Positions 30,352 to 39,768 of a stretch of 64,000 nt of DNA are shown piece by piece (position 1 is the stretch's first letter; every line of letters starts with the position of its first letter). This stretch comes from Candidatus Sedimenticola sp. (ex Thyasira tokunagai). GTDB lineage: Bacteria; Pseudomonadota; Gammaproteobacteria; Chromatiales; Chromatiaceae. Below the pieces are notes generated by a model. That model saw only the letters and a program-made list of their open reading frames with translations. It had not been told where the DNA came from and ran no database searches. Where the stretch lies: contig CP134874.1 in the NCBI GenBank assembly GCA_037318855.1, positions 3,286,598 through 3,350,597 on the forward strand, in the 5' to 3' direction. Made by a program: the position numbers and the translations under genes.

Positions 30352-30528
30352 TCAATCCTTATCCTTCATCAGCAGGTAGATCCCAAGTCCGGCTATAGCA
30401 GTCCACAACCCCATAGCGGCCGGCCCCATGAGCTCCCATAGTTTGCCGATATAGAGCAGGGCCAACAACGCGACGCCGAGTATGACGTTACCCAGCAAAA
30501 AATTACGGCTTGGCTCGTTATCATTCAT
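30352..30528 (-). CDS. Small two-helix membrane protein
   Basis: A 58-aa frame, MNDNEPSRNFLLGNVILGVA onward, holds two hydrophobic helices (VILGVALLALLYIG and GPAAMGLWTAIAGLGIYLLM) and a charged end KDKD. GGGGAAG lies a few bases ahead of the ATG. No homologue is recognised. It lies between hrpA and the exported-protein unit on the same strand. Confidence 0.55.
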   Translation of the reverse strand: MNDNEPSRNFLLGNVILGVALLALLYIGKLWELMGPAAMGLWTAIAGLGIYLLMKDKD

Positions 30529-30642
30529 TAGCTTCCCCGGAAAGAGTAAGCCGGGACACCGCCCGGTTCATATAATTAGGTCTGGGAGTGACGGGATTTT
30601 AGCCTGTGACTCCAAATCGTGCCACATGAGGATTTCAGAAGA

Positions 30643-33600
30643 TTACAATCCCAACTCCTTCCAACGCTTCTCAATCCGCTTCAGCGACACGGGATAGGCA
30701 GTGCCCAACTCCTGGGCAAACAGCGACACCCGCAGTTCTTCAAAAGCCCAACGCATCTCTTCAATACGCTCATCCACCTTATTGTTGCTACGGCAGCGCT
30801 CATCCCACTGCTGCCAGCGTTGATAGGCTTTGGTCATCTCACGCACTAGTTGCTGATCACGCTGGGCAGCATGGCTCAGCTTTTCCAGCCGTTTTGCCAG
30901 TGCCTTGAGGTAGCGGGGAAATTGCTTCAACTGGGGATAAGGAGTCTGTTGTAGGAAACCTTGAAAGACCAGTCGGTCTAATTGCTCCTTGATATCACTG
31001 ATGGAGAGCATCCAGTTAATCTGGGTCGCCTTGGTAAGCTGCTTGCGGAGTTGTTGATACTGCTCAAGGATAGCGCCCACCAGAGCCACCGTTTCATTGG
31101 CCAGGGTCATTAGCCCCGCCTGCTTGTTATCGATGCGCTCACGAAAGGCCTTTTCATCCCGCACGGCTGGCAAACCCTCAATAAAGGTAAGATCGACAAT
31201 CAAGGCTACCAGCTCACGTTCAAGATTGGGCTTGCTATGACCCGTAAGACCTTTGGGAGCGGCAGGGGCCTTGGCGTAATGGAGACGCATCTTCTCCAGC
31301 CCTGTGAGGTTACGCCGCAGGTAGCGTATCTCTTTTGCCTGCTTGAGCATCAGCAGTTTACGCAAACCCACCCTGCCGCTACGCTCGGCATTGGCTTGGG
31401 AATCGAGTACCCGCAGGGCAACCGTGTCACCCTCATCCACCAGCGCCGGAAAACCAAGCAACTTGATGCCACCGCGGTTGAGTTCGATACTCTCCGGCAG
31501 ATCACCAAAATCCCAGTCACTCAGCCCTTCCCGCTCCAGGCTGCTGTTGTCCATACGATGGTAGCTCGCTTCGCCCGCGCTGCCACAGCGCTTCTTCAGA
31601 GGCATCAACTCTCTACCTAAGGCCAGTTCCCTCCCCTCCTCATCCACCACTTTGAAGCTCATCCGCAGATGATCCGGCAGGCTCTCTTCCGGCCAGGCAT
31701 CTTCCGGGATATGGACACCGGTCATCTGTTTCAGCTGTTCTGCAAGAATCCGTGTCAGAGGCAGATCACAAGGCTCCATCACCTTCAGGCAGGCGTCTGC
31801 ATAATCGGGTACCGGCACAAATGACTTCCTCAGCGCTTTTGGCAAACCCCGCAGCAGCGCCAGCACCCGTTCCCGCAACAACCCCGGCACCAGCCACTGG
31901 CAGCGCTCCTCCGACACCTGATTGATCACCGCTTGAGGTACCTTCAGGGTGACGCCATCGCGATTGTGACCGGGATCGAAATGGTACTCCAGTGGCAAGC
32001 GCATACCACTGATACTGAGCTCATCGGGGAACTGCTCATGGGAGACCGCTTCAGCCTCCTTGCGCAGCAGATCATCCATACGCATGTGCAGGAGCTTGGG
32101 TTGCTCTTTTGTCGCCCCCCGTAGCCACTTGTCAAACTGAGGTGTGCTGTAGATCTCGTCAGGGACTCTTTTCGCGTAGTACTCGTAGATCAACTGATCA
32201 TCGACCATCAGATCACGACGTCGTGACTTGTGCTCCAGCGCTTCAATATTCTCCAGCAGCTCCCGGTTATGACGCCAGAAAGGGGCGCGACTATGAAAAT
32301 CTCTCTCCACCAAGGCAAAGCGGATAAAGATCTCCCGTGCCTCTACGGGATCGAGGGGACCAAAATTGATCTTTCGCTTGGGGACCAGCGGCAAACCAAA
32401 GAGGGTGACCTTCTCATAAGCCGCCACCTGCCCTCTGCGCTTCTCCCAATGAGGCTCGGAGTGGCTGCGCTTGACCAGGTGGCCCGCCACCGACTCCACC
32501 CACTCAGGTTGGATCATTGCCACTGAACGAGCATAGAGCTTCGTGGTCTCCACAAGTTCAGCCGCTATCACCCATTTCGGCTGCTTGTCGAACAGTCCCG
32601 AGCCGGGAAAGATATGGAAGTGACTGTTGCGCGCCCCCAGATACTCCCGCTTCTTGCCGCTTCCCTTCAGCCCGATGTGACTTAGCAGACCGGTGAGCAG
32701 CGCCTTGTGGATCTCTTCATAGCCCGCCTCAGCCTGGTTCTCCTTATAGCCCAGCTCGTGCATCTGTCCACGTAGCTGGTGGTGGATATCATGCCACTCC
32801 TGCACCCGTGTCCAGGAGAGGAAGTTATCCCGGCAGTGGCGCTGAAACTTGCGCCGAGTGAGGTGACGCCGTTGCTCCTCAATATGGCGCCAGAGATTGA
32901 GAAAACTGAGAAAATCGGACGCCTCATCACGAAACTGCCGGTGTGCTTCATCGGCTGCCTGCTGCTTCTCCATCGGCCGGTCACGGGGGTCCTGGACACT
33001 GAGGGCAGCGGCAATCACCAGCACCTCATCAAGACAATGAGCGTGGGCGGAAGCCATCAGCATACGGCCAATCCGCGGATCCACCGGCAGTTTGGCGATC
33101 TGCCCGCCGATAGTGGTCACCATGCGCTCCCGGTCCACCGCACCGACCTCCTCCAGCACACGATAACCATCCTTGATCAGGCGGCTGTCGGGGGGATCGA
33201 CAAAGGGGAAATCCTCAATCTCACCGAAACCGAGGAGCTTCATCTGCAGGATCACCGACGCCAGATTGGTGCGCAGGATCTCCGGCTCAGTAAACTCACT
33301 ACGGGAGTCAAAATCCTCCTCCGAGTAGAGGCGAATACAGATACCTTCCGCCACACGCCCACAGCGCCCCTTGCGTTGGTCGGAACTGGCCTGGGAGATG
33401 CGCTCCACCGGCAGCCGCTGCACTTTGCTGCGGTGGCTGTAGCGGCTGATACGGGCAAAACCGGCATCGATTACGTAACGAATGCCGGGTACGGTGAGCG
33501 AAGTCTCCGCCACATTGGTGGCGAGAATAATACGGCGTGCGCCACCAGTCTTGAAGATGCGCCCCTGCTCACCCGGCCCAAGACGGGCGTAGAGGGGCAG

Positions 33601-34566
33601 CACCTCGGTAAGTTGGAGTTTATGTTTGCGCAGGCTTTCAGCAGTCTCACGAATCTCCCGCTCACCGCTGAGAAAGATCAGGATATCTCCACGATCCACC
33701 CGCGACAGCTCGTCCACAGCATCGAGGATCGCCTGCTGCATGGGGTCGTCCCGCTCACTCCCCCCCTCCTCTTCCGGCGGACGGTAGCGCAGCTCCACCG
33801 GATAGGTCCGCCCCGAAACATTGATGATCGGTGCATCCCAGAACTGCTTGGAGAAACGCTCGGGATCGATGGTGGCTGAGGTGATGATCAGCTTCAGGTC
33901 CGGGCGCTTGGGCAGCAACTCACAGAGATAGCCAAGAAGAAAATCGATATTGAGACTTCGCTCATGAGCCTCGTCGATAATCAGGGTGTCGTACTCGTTG
34001 AGCCAGCGATCCCGCTGAACCTCAGCCAGCAACATGCCATCAGTCATCAATTTTACATGACTCTCACTCCCTACCCGGTCGTGGAAACGCACCTTGTAAC
34101 CAACGCTGGTCCCCAACTCACACCCCAGCTCACTGGAGATGCGCCCGGCAAGTGCACGGGCAGCGATGCGCCGGGGCTGGGTGTGGCCGATGCGGCCAAA
34201 GATCCCCCTTCCCATGGCAAGACAGATCTTCGGCAGCTGGGTTGATTTACCGGAACCGGTCTCACCGCAGAGAATCACCACCTGATGTTTCTCTACCAGA
34301 GCGGCGATCTCCTGCCACTTGTCACTAATCGGCAATTCCAGGGGAAACTGGGGTGTCGGCAACAGCGATCTTCGCTGTGCAGCCAATGAGCTCGACCTAT
34401 TCACCTGCTCCCTCAGGCGGTCAACCTCCTGATCGTAGGGTTTTCCCTGCTTTTTACGTCGCTGCAGGCCACGCAGGCGCGAGCGCAGCGAATGCCGGTC
34501 AGCCAGCATACAGCTATCAAGATCTTGAAAAGAGGGAAGCGTTGGAGTGGACACAGGAGTTACCAA
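30643..34566 (-). CDS. hrpA: ATP-dependent RNA helicase HrpA (DEAH box)
   Basis: A 1307-aa DEAH/RHA helicase matching E. coli HrpA (1300 aa). Walker A is GETGSGKSTQLPKI, the DEAH box is LIIDEAHERSLN, the SAT motif is IITSATIDPERF, and the arginine-finger region is SDQRKGRCGRVAEG; the long C-terminal DUF3418 domain follows. HrpA acts on mRNA and stalled ribosomes. The frame starts with TTG 34566; since residues before the first ATG (34509) still align with HrpA (SFQDLDSCMLADRHSLRS), an upstream TTG or GTG start is likely. It is monocistronic. Confidence 0.96.
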   Translation of the reverse strand: MVTPVSTPTLPSFQDLDSCMLADRHSLRSRLRGLQRRKKQGKPYDQEVDRLREQVNRSSSLAAQRRSLLPTPQFPLELPISDKWQEIAALVEKHQVVILCGETGSGKSTQLPKICLAMGRGIFGRIGHTQPRRIAARALAGRISSELGCELGTSVGYKVRFHDRVGSESHVKLMTDGMLLAEVQRDRWLNEYDTLIIDEAHERSLNIDFLLGYLCELLPKRPDLKLIITSATIDPERFSKQFWDAPIINVSGRTYPVELRYRPPEEEGGSERDDPMQQAILDAVDELSRVDRGDILIFLSGEREIRETAESLRKHKLQLTEVLPLYARLGPGEQGRIFKTGGARRIILATNVAETSLTVPGIRYVIDAGFARISRYSHRSKVQRLPVERISQASSDQRKGRCGRVAEGICIRLYSEEDFDSRSEFTEPEILRTNLASVILQMKLLGFGEIEDFPFVDPPDSRLIKDGYRVLEEVGAVDRERMVTTIGGQIAKLPVDPRIGRMLMASAHAHCLDEVLVIAAALSVQDPRDRPMEKQQAADEAHRQFRDEASDFLSFLNLWRHIEEQRRHLTRRKFQRHCRDNFLSWTRVQEWHDIHHQLRGQMHELGYKENQAEAGYEEIHKALLTGLLSHIGLKGSGKKREYLGARNSHFHIFPGSGLFDKQPKWVIAAELVETTKLYARSVAMIQPEWVESVAGHLVKRSHSEPHWEKRRGQVAAYEKVTLFGLPLVPKRKINFGPLDPVEAREIFIRFALVERDFHSRAPFWRHNRELLENIEALEHKSRRRDLMVDDQLIYEYYAKRVPDEIYSTPQFDKWLRGATKEQPKLLHMRMDDLLRKEAEAVSHEQFPDELSISGMRLPLEYHFDPGHNRDGVTLKVPQAVINQVSEERCQWLVPGLLRERVLALLRGLPKALRKSFVPVPDYADACLKVMEPCDLPLTRILAEQLKQMTGVHIPEDAWPEESLPDHLRMSFKVVDEEGRELALGRELMPLKKRCGSAGEASYHRMDNSSLEREGLSDWDFGDLPESIELNRGGIKLLGFPALVDEGDTVALRVLDSQANAERSGRVGLRKLLMLKQAKEIRYLRRNLTGLEKMRLHYAKAPAAPKGLTGHSKPNLERELVALIVDLTFIEGLPAVRDEKAFRERIDNKQAGLMTLANETVALVGAILEQYQQLRKQLTKATQINWMLSISDIKEQLDRLVFQGFLQQTPYPQLKQFPRYLKALAKRLEKLSHAAQRDQQLVREMTKAYQRWQQWDERCRSNNKVDERIEEMRWAFEELRVSLFAQELGTAYPVSLKRIEKRWKELGL

Positions 34567-34655
34567 AAACAGTGGAGGCGCTATTTTACAGGTTTAGGGG
34601 CAATCCATAAAACTGTAGGCGCAGAGTAGACTAAACTTGTGGTATTTGGAGGTCT

Positions 34656-34684
34656 CTGATCAATTCGTGAATTCGTATCTTGTG
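34656..34684. repeat. Left copy of a 29-bp direct repeat flanking a two-gene cassette
   Basis: The 29-bp sequence beginning CTGATCAATTCGTGAATTCG matches 35721-35749 at 27 of 29 positions. The two copies bracket the Lys/Glu-rich gene and the CigR-like gene, 1065 bp apart. The core AATTC-R-TGAATT is itself nearly palindromic. Confidence 0.7.
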
Positions 34685-34734
34685 TCCAGAATTAATCAGA
34701 GATACCTTAACCGCGCAATAATGAGGGTTCTTTG

Positions 34735-35118
34735 ATGAAAAAGCTGACTGTACCACTGGTTATCTCCCTACTGTTCTCCGTTATGGCCATCACATCTCCA
34801 TTCGCCTTAGCTGCCAAGCCCGACAAAGGAAGCAGCGGCAAAAAAATGGAAAAAGCGTACCAAAAAGAGCAGCGTAAGGAAGAAAAACTCTATCGCAAAG
34901 AACAGAAAAGGACGGCCAAGGCGGTATCAAAGGAGGAGAAGTCTCTGGAGAAAGAGTCCAGAAAAGCCGATAAGGCAACAGATGACGACAAGCTCCGGGG
35001 TCTGGATAAGCAGCGCATTAAAAAAGCAGAGCAGGAACAGAAGGAACTGGACAAAGGTTCAGATCAGGGGCAAACCTCCAGAGAGAACCGTAAAAAGTGG
35101 TGGAAGTTCTGGGAGTAA
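34735..35118 (+). CDS. Secreted Lys/Glu-rich protein with a WWKFW C-terminus
   Basis: ATG 34735 gives 127 aa; a TTG lies one codon earlier. The signal peptide VPLVISLLFSVMAITSPFAL ends near LAAKPDK. The mature chain is highly charged (KKMEKAYQKEQRKEEKLYRK) and probably one extended helix or coiled coil, closing with RKKWWKFWE. No family is recognised. The same pentapeptide WWKFW occurs just after the signal peptide of the next protein, 61 bp downstream, which suggests the two proteins share a partner or an ancestor. The pair is flanked by 29-bp direct repeats. Confidence 0.75.
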   Translation: MKKLTVPLVISLLFSVMAITSPFALAAKPDKGSSGKKMEKAYQKEQRKEEKLYRKEQKRTAKAVSKEEKSLEKESRKADKATDDDKLRGLDKQRIKKAEQEQKELDKGSDQGQTSRENRKKWWKFWE

Positions 35119-35179
35119 GTCTCACATCAATGATGTAAATAATGTATTTTATTTTAACAAAATTAACCGGTATCAGTTC

Positions 35180-35680
35180 ATGAAGCAGATTTTAATATTG
35201 ATATTCATATTGTTGTCTTCATCAGTACAAGCAGAAAGCAATACACCCTGGTGGAAGTTCTGGCAAGCAACCGATGAGGTAGTTGGGGTCTCGGATAGGC
35301 TGTTCACTAAAACTGAACGCTCTATTCTTCGTGAATATCTTAGAAATCAAGGTATCGAAGAGGAATATGACAATAATGGTGGCGATAAAAAATATAAGAA
35401 CAAAAAACATAAAAAGACAAAAAAGCAAAAATCTCTACCGCCAGGATTACAAAAGAAAGTTGCGCGTGGTGGGCAATTACCTCCTGGTTGGCAGAAAAAG
35501 GTGGCCAGAGGAGAAGTACTTGAGGCTGATCTTTATGCGGCATCGAGAGGATTACCTAGAGATATTCTCGACAGGTTACCTCAAAACCCAGATGGAACTT
35601 CCATTCGACACGTTGAAGATAGGGTTGTACGTATAATAGATGCAACAGGTCTGATTCTAGATGTGTTGAGCGGGAAATAA
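35180..35680 (+). CDS. CigR-like exported protein
   Basis: A 166-aa protein. ATG 35180 is chosen because it begins a signal peptide (KQILILIFILLSSSVQAES); the frame is open further upstream without a plausible start. The mature part opens with TPWWKFWQATDE, continues with a Lys-rich linker, and ends with the domain of the CigR family: LPPGLQKKVARGGQLPPGWQ, then KKVARGEVLEADLYAAS, then a final strand VEDRVVRIIDATGLILDVL. Relatives of this domain (CigR, RcnB-like) are small periplasmic proteins of largely unknown action. Base composition is more AT-rich than its neighbours, suggesting transfer. Confidence 0.8.
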   Translation: MKQILILIFILLSSSVQAESNTPWWKFWQATDEVVGVSDRLFTKTERSILREYLRNQGIEEEYDNNGGDKKYKNKKHKKTKKQKSLPPGLQKKVARGGQLPPGWQKKVARGEVLEADLYAASRGLPRDILDRLPQNPDGTSIRHVEDRVVRIIDATGLILDVLSGK

Positions 35681-35720
35681 GGCTATATCAACTTGAACCG
35701 AATATTGAGGAGCCTCTGAT

Positions 35721-35749
35721 CTGATCAATTCATGAATTCGTATCTAGTG
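35721..35749. repeat. Right copy of the 29-bp direct repeat
   Basis: CTGATCAATTCATGAATTCG and the following nine bases repeat 34656-34684 with two mismatches. It lies 40 bp after the CigR-like stop codon and may mark the end of an inserted cassette. Confidence 0.7.
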
Positions 35750-36008
35750 GGCCATGCAATCCAGAGAGTAGAGAGCCTACTACAGAAAACCCTTTTGGCC
35801 CATTTCTCCGATCATTTTTGTTGAACAAAAACCCCTCAGTTGAGCACCGTGAAGGGGTAAGCTTGCGGTAGTGCAGAGCAGCGTACACTCTACACCAGCC
35901 CTCCTCTGTCCATATTGCGTTTAATAGCAATCCGGCGGGATAAATACCCACCGGCTGGATAAACTGTTCCGCAAGTGTGGCCTGGAGCGGTGTATACAAG
36001 ACCGATCC
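35730..36008 (-). pseudogene. Remnant of an HD-GYP gene
   Basis: The frame reads LYTPLQATLAEQFIQPVGIY and PAGLLLNA, which closely matches FQAELVEQFIQTVGVYPTGS in the HD-GYP gene at 39769-40740. After about 30 codons the similarity ends and the rest (HYRKLTPSRCSTEGFLFN) is unrelated. No catalytic part remains. It is the scar of a second DUF3391/HD-GYP copy, truncated on both sides. Confidence 0.65.
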
Positions 36009-36035
36009 CAGGCGCCTGCTGAATAATTACGATTG

Positions 36036-36815
36036 TTATTCAGATACCGTTACATACATACCCGTAATGGTATTCATCGATTTCATGATGCTATCGGTTG
36101 TAGCCAATACAGTAACAGGTAGTCCACCTTTTTCAACACCCAGGAAGAAGTTACGCACAAGCCGCCAAAGTCTGCTGACCTTGGTCAGTTGAGCATTTAT
36201 CTGTGGCGTATTAACCTTCTCATTTTTCAAGATGTCGAGGGCACTTTCAAACTCATTTACGGCGATTTCAAGCTGTTCGATGGAGTTCTTGTCACGAAAA
36301 CCGGCCTGGTAAGCGATATAATATTTGGCAATACGCTGGGTCAGCATGCGCTGTCTGCCGGCGAGATTGACAACCTTTGACTTTCTCACTTTTGACATGT
36401 TCTCAATTCTCACAACAATATCCTGACTTGCCTCCAGGATGGTTTCACTCAAATCGAGAACCAGAGCTGCACTCTCATCGCTATAGGGGCGCTCGGCAAG
36501 CTCGGCATACTCATCGACCGCGAAGTCAACAAAGGCCAGCATATCCTGCACACCTTTATCCGCGATTGTAGCCTTGAGGTCTGAGTGGTTCATCTTGAAG
36601 AGGCTGAGACTATCCTGCAGCTGCTGACTTACCTTATCCGGTCGGACACGCTTACCCAGATAGAAGTAAGCTTTCGCTATCTTTTGAGACAGCATCCTCT
36701 GCTTACCGGCCTTATCTACTGCAGCGGCAATATCGACATTTGCAGCACTAGCCGATAATGGGAGACCGATTAAAAGTATCAAAAAAATGGGCATGATATA
36801 TTTTGTAATATTCAT
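36036..36815 (-). CDS. Periplasmic stand-alone PilJ/NarX-type sensor-domain protein
   Basis: A 259-aa protein with a signal peptide (IMPIFLILLIGLPLSASA) and no other membrane segment or signalling output. Two copies of the PilJ/NarX P-box helix are present: DKAGKQRMLSQKIAKAYF near residue 34 and NLAGRQRMLTQRIAKYYI near 150, so it is a tandem of two four-helix half-modules. In NarX the equivalent helix binds nitrate. Here the domain is exported alone, so it must act by binding ligand or docking onto another sensor. A paralogue lies 380 bp upstream on the same strand. Confidence 0.85.
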   Translation of the reverse strand: MNITKYIMPIFLILLIGLPLSASAANVDIAAAVDKAGKQRMLSQKIAKAYFYLGKRVRPDKVSQQLQDSLSLFKMNHSDLKATIADKGVQDMLAFVDFAVDEYAELAERPYSDESAALVLDLSETILEASQDIVVRIENMSKVRKSKVVNLAGRQRMLTQRIAKYYIAYQAGFRDKNSIEQLEIAVNEFESALDILKNEKVNTPQINAQLTKVSRLWRLVRNFFLGVEKGGLPVTVLATTDSIMKSMNTITGMYVTVSE

Positions 36816-36866
36816 ATTTCTTTCCCGGAACGATGTGAAAAAGTTGATTTATTGCTATTCGTAACT

Positions 36867-37041
36867 ACTCAAGTTTCGGAGTTCAAATGACGTAAAAGGC
36901 CTTGGATAGGCCGTCCCTTCTCCCTCAGGGAGAAGGACAGGATGAGGGAAACAAGAAGAATCAAAGCGTTAGCTTTTTAACTCCCCTCACCCCAACCCTC
37001 TCCCTGAGGGAGAGGGGGCTAACGAACTCCGAAACTTGAGT
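36867..37041. repeat. Inverted-repeat element of about 175 bp
   Basis: A perfect 18-bp inverted repeat ACTCAAGTTTCGGAGTTC sits at 36867-36884 and 37024-37041. Inside, two internal palindromes built on CCCTCTCCCTGAGGGAGAGG and a variant face each other. The whole can fold into one long hairpin, like a MITE or REP-type element. It fills most of the gap between the two PilJ-type genes and has no open frame. Confidence 0.7.
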
Positions 37042-37195
37042 AACTATTAAAATACATAGACGCTGAATTACTACTACATACAAACTCCAAGCGTGCTGAA
37101 TGGAAAGATCCGTATATTTTCTTTGGCATCCAAATAAACAAAGCTTCTTCTCGTAAGCCTGATATAAAGATACCGCTATGAATATATAGCCATAT

Positions 37196-38101
37196 CTATT
37201 TTTTCAAATTCGCATACAGCATTGTCGCAGCGTTCATATGTCCAAGTATGCGGTCAGCGGCACGCAAAACGAGCGCGGGAACATATGTACCCGTCTGTTT
37301 CATTGTGGATCGTTCAAACCATATAAATGATTTTTCAGTGAGATCAAGCTTCTTTTTGATCTCTCCCATCGTCAGTTTAGAATTTACAAGTTTCGCGTGA
37401 GACACATTAAATTCGTTGACTGCCTTATTAAAAGCAGCCTCGTAATCGAAGCCTTTTACACCCCACACCCGCAACATATAGAGTGCATTCATACGCTGAG
37501 AGAGCATGCGCTGGCGTCCAGAGATATTTACGATCTCTCCAGCGGCGGTTCCAGAGGCCTTGGTGATAAGTAACACCGCTTTATCGGAGCTTGCCATAAG
37601 CCCATCCAGACCCTTGCTTATTGCAACAGCTTTACCCATCTCCGGCTCAGCCGAAAGCTGCTCTTTCAGCGGCGTCCAGAGCTTCTCTACTGCATCGAAT
37701 TGCCGGCTAACAGCATCATTGACCTGATATCCTTTTAGATCTGATAACTGGCTCTCGAAAAGGGCAATGCTGTCCTGAAGTCTCTGCTTAGATTTTTTTG
37801 GTTGAAAGTTCACTCCGAGCATAGCGTAGCTCCCCATGATTTTTTGGGTGAGCATTCGCTGTTTACCGGATTTATTGATGGCATCCTGAATATCCGTTAC
37901 TCCCGCCTGTAGAGGTGATGTCAAAAACAGTGTGGAGAGTAGTAAAACAACAGTGGATCGAAATCCTGTAAAGGAGGCGGGGGTATGAGACGGATAGTTG
38001 ATGAGATCGCTTTCAGCAGATGCACTAGCTCCCGGCATCGGTAGATTGAGCCAATCCATCAAGACACGTTTGATACCGCCTATGCTATCCACAATGACCA
38101 T
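37196..38101 (-). CDS. Second stand-alone PilJ/NarX-type sensor-domain protein
   Basis: A 301-aa paralogue of the protein at 36036-36815. Both P-box helices are present (NKSGKQRMLTQKIMGSYAML and NISGRQRMLSQRMNALYMLR). The hydrophobic export segment VVLLLSTLFLTSPLQA comes only after about 48 polar residues, so the true start may be a later codon, or the N-terminus is a long cytoplasmic extension with an uncleaved anchor. There is no output domain. It shares strand and direction with its paralogue but is separated by an inverted-repeat element. Confidence 0.82.
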   Translation of the reverse strand: MVIVDSIGGIKRVLMDWLNLPMPGASASAESDLINYPSHTPASFTGFRSTVVLLLSTLFLTSPLQAGVTDIQDAINKSGKQRMLTQKIMGSYAMLGVNFQPKKSKQRLQDSIALFESQLSDLKGYQVNDAVSRQFDAVEKLWTPLKEQLSAEPEMGKAVAISKGLDGLMASSDKAVLLITKASGTAAGEIVNISGRQRMLSQRMNALYMLRVWGVKGFDYEAAFNKAVNEFNVSHAKLVNSKLTMGEIKKKLDLTEKSFIWFERSTMKQTGTYVPALVLRAADRILGHMNAATMLYANLKK

Positions 38102-38466
38102 TTATCCCCCTCATAAAAATATTTATGCACTGCCATTTCTTAATAGTTTTACTTAAGAGTTTAATGTTACGACAGTGTATTGATACGTAGGCACAGCTTG
38201 CCTAGTCTGAGCAGACCGAGGTGATCCATCTGATTGGCCATGACATTCCAATGGAACTCATATTTAACAGCCGGTGTATTAACTCATTTTTTGTGGTGTT
38301 TGGCTATTTGGCTTTTATGAGTTATATCAAACCTATTACTGACTAATTATAGATATGGGAGTAGCGTACTATTGTAATTCAAGGCACCATCCTCTCAGCT
38401 ACGCACTGAAGAGAGATTGATGAACATTCTGCGGGAGTATCCAAGAATCAGTCTAAGTAATGAAGG
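38102..38466. other. Gap without a recognised gene
   Basis: A 365-bp AT-rich spacer between two minus-strand genes. No open frame with a plausible ribosome site, repeat or clear stem-loop was found. It probably carries the promoter of the PilJ-type gene. Confidence 0.4.
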
Positions 38467-39741
38467 CTATTTAAAAGCAACCAGCCACTGCTTGAACTGA
38501 TCAGCAGGAATCGGCTTAGAGTAGAGGTAACCCTGAACGACATCACAGCCCAGCGTCTTTATCGCCTCCAGGGTTTCACGATTCTCCACTCCCTCCGCTA
38601 CCACGGTCAGATTGAAACGGTGGGCCAGATCGATAATCAGACTGACAATGTGTGCATTAGCACGGTCGCTGAGCAGACCAAACACAAATGACTGATCGAT
38701 CTTCAACTCATCTGCGGGGATATCCCTGAAGTAGGAGAGACTTGAGTAGCCTGTGCCAAAATCATCGATGGCGATCTTCACCCCCATCTCACGCAGCCGC
38801 TTCAGCGCTTCGAAACAACTCTCCACATCACTGATAAATGACTTCTCCAGCACCTCAAGACAGAGGGTAATGTTATGTGGCTGCCAGAGTCCTTCAACAC
38901 TCTTAACAGTGTCAATAAAATCCGGCTGTATCAGCAGTCCCGCAGGGATGTTGATGGAGACTTCCAGTCGGCCCCACTGATCACCCCAATCACTACTCAG
39001 ACGAAGAGCGCTGTTCAGTATCCACAGGGTGATCGGTTTGAGAATACCCAGGGACTCCGCCACCGGAATAAATAGGTCAGGCCCGACAAGACCTCGCGAT
39101 GGACTGTTCCAACGAATTAATGCTTCGGCACCCACTGGTTTGCCACTCTGTAACGAGACCTTTGGCTGGAAATAGACTTCCATCTGATGCTTTTTGATGG
39201 CATCAACCAACTCAATTTCTACATCCCAAGTCTCGGAAATAAACTCATGAGTCTCCTCTTGAGCCATCCCGATCGATTGCCCCGACATCTTTGCCGCCAT
39301 CAGCGCCTCTTCTGCCGTCTTTAGCAGATCCTCAGCACCTGAAGAGTGTAATGGGCAGATAGCAATACCAATTCTTACACTACAGCGTATTTGATCGTCT
39401 CCTGCCGGCAGCGGAATATCCAGAAGACGTTCAATTTTGAAGGCCGCGAGCCTTGCATGTTCAGGATTCGAGATACCGGAAAGGAGTAGGGCAAACTGGT
39501 CATCCCCTATCCTGGCAACACTGTCCTGTTGGCGTGCAACATTAGCGAGAATAGCAGCAACAGCATCAAGCACTCGGTCACCTGCAGCATAACCATAGAG
39601 GCTGTTGATACGGCTGAAACGCCGTATATCCACGACCAGCAAGGCGATCGGACTATGGAACTCATTTGACTGCCGCACCTCACCGACCAGCAGCTTAAAA
39701 AAACGCCTACGGTTGGACAGTCCGGTTAAACCATCATTCAC
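38467..39741 (-). CDS. GGDEF-EAL protein, probably a c-di-GMP phosphodiesterase
   Basis: A 424-aa soluble protein. Residues 1-160 are a GGDEF domain (DGLTGLSNRRRFF) whose active-site loop reads RIGDDQFALL instead of GGDEF, so cyclase activity is doubtful. Residues 175-424 are an EAL domain with key residues kept: GAEALIRW, VSINIPAG, the acidic pair in IDDFGTGYSSLSYF, the lysine in ADELKIDQSF and VVAEGVEN. It should therefore hydrolyse c-di-GMP. It starts 27 bp after the end of the HD-GYP gene, with which it likely formed an operon. There is no sensor domain in the chain. Confidence 0.88.
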   Translation of the reverse strand: MNDGLTGLSNRRRFFKLLVGEVRQSNEFHSPIALLVVDIRRFSRINSLYGYAAGDRVLDAVAAILANVARQQDSVARIGDDQFALLLSGISNPEHARLAAFKIERLLDIPLPAGDDQIRCSVRIGIAICPLHSSGAEDLLKTAEEALMAAKMSGQSIGMAQEETHEFISETWDVEIELVDAIKKHQMEVYFQPKVSLQSGKPVGAEALIRWNSPSRGLVGPDLFIPVAESLGILKPITLWILNSALRLSSDWGDQWGRLEVSINIPAGLLIQPDFIDTVKSVEGLWQPHNITLCLEVLEKSFISDVESCFEALKRLREMGVKIAIDDFGTGYSSLSYFRDIPADELKIDQSFVFGLLSDRANAHIVSLIIDLAHRFNLTVVAEGVENRETLEAIKTLGCDVVQGYLYSKPIPADQFKQWLVAFK

Positions 39742-39768
39742 ATGACATCCTAAAAAACAGCAGTTTTT

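Noticed and set aside
32779..33879. A 366-codon open frame opposite hrpA
   Set aside because: It is antisense to the helicase core with no recognisable domain; treated as a shadow frame.
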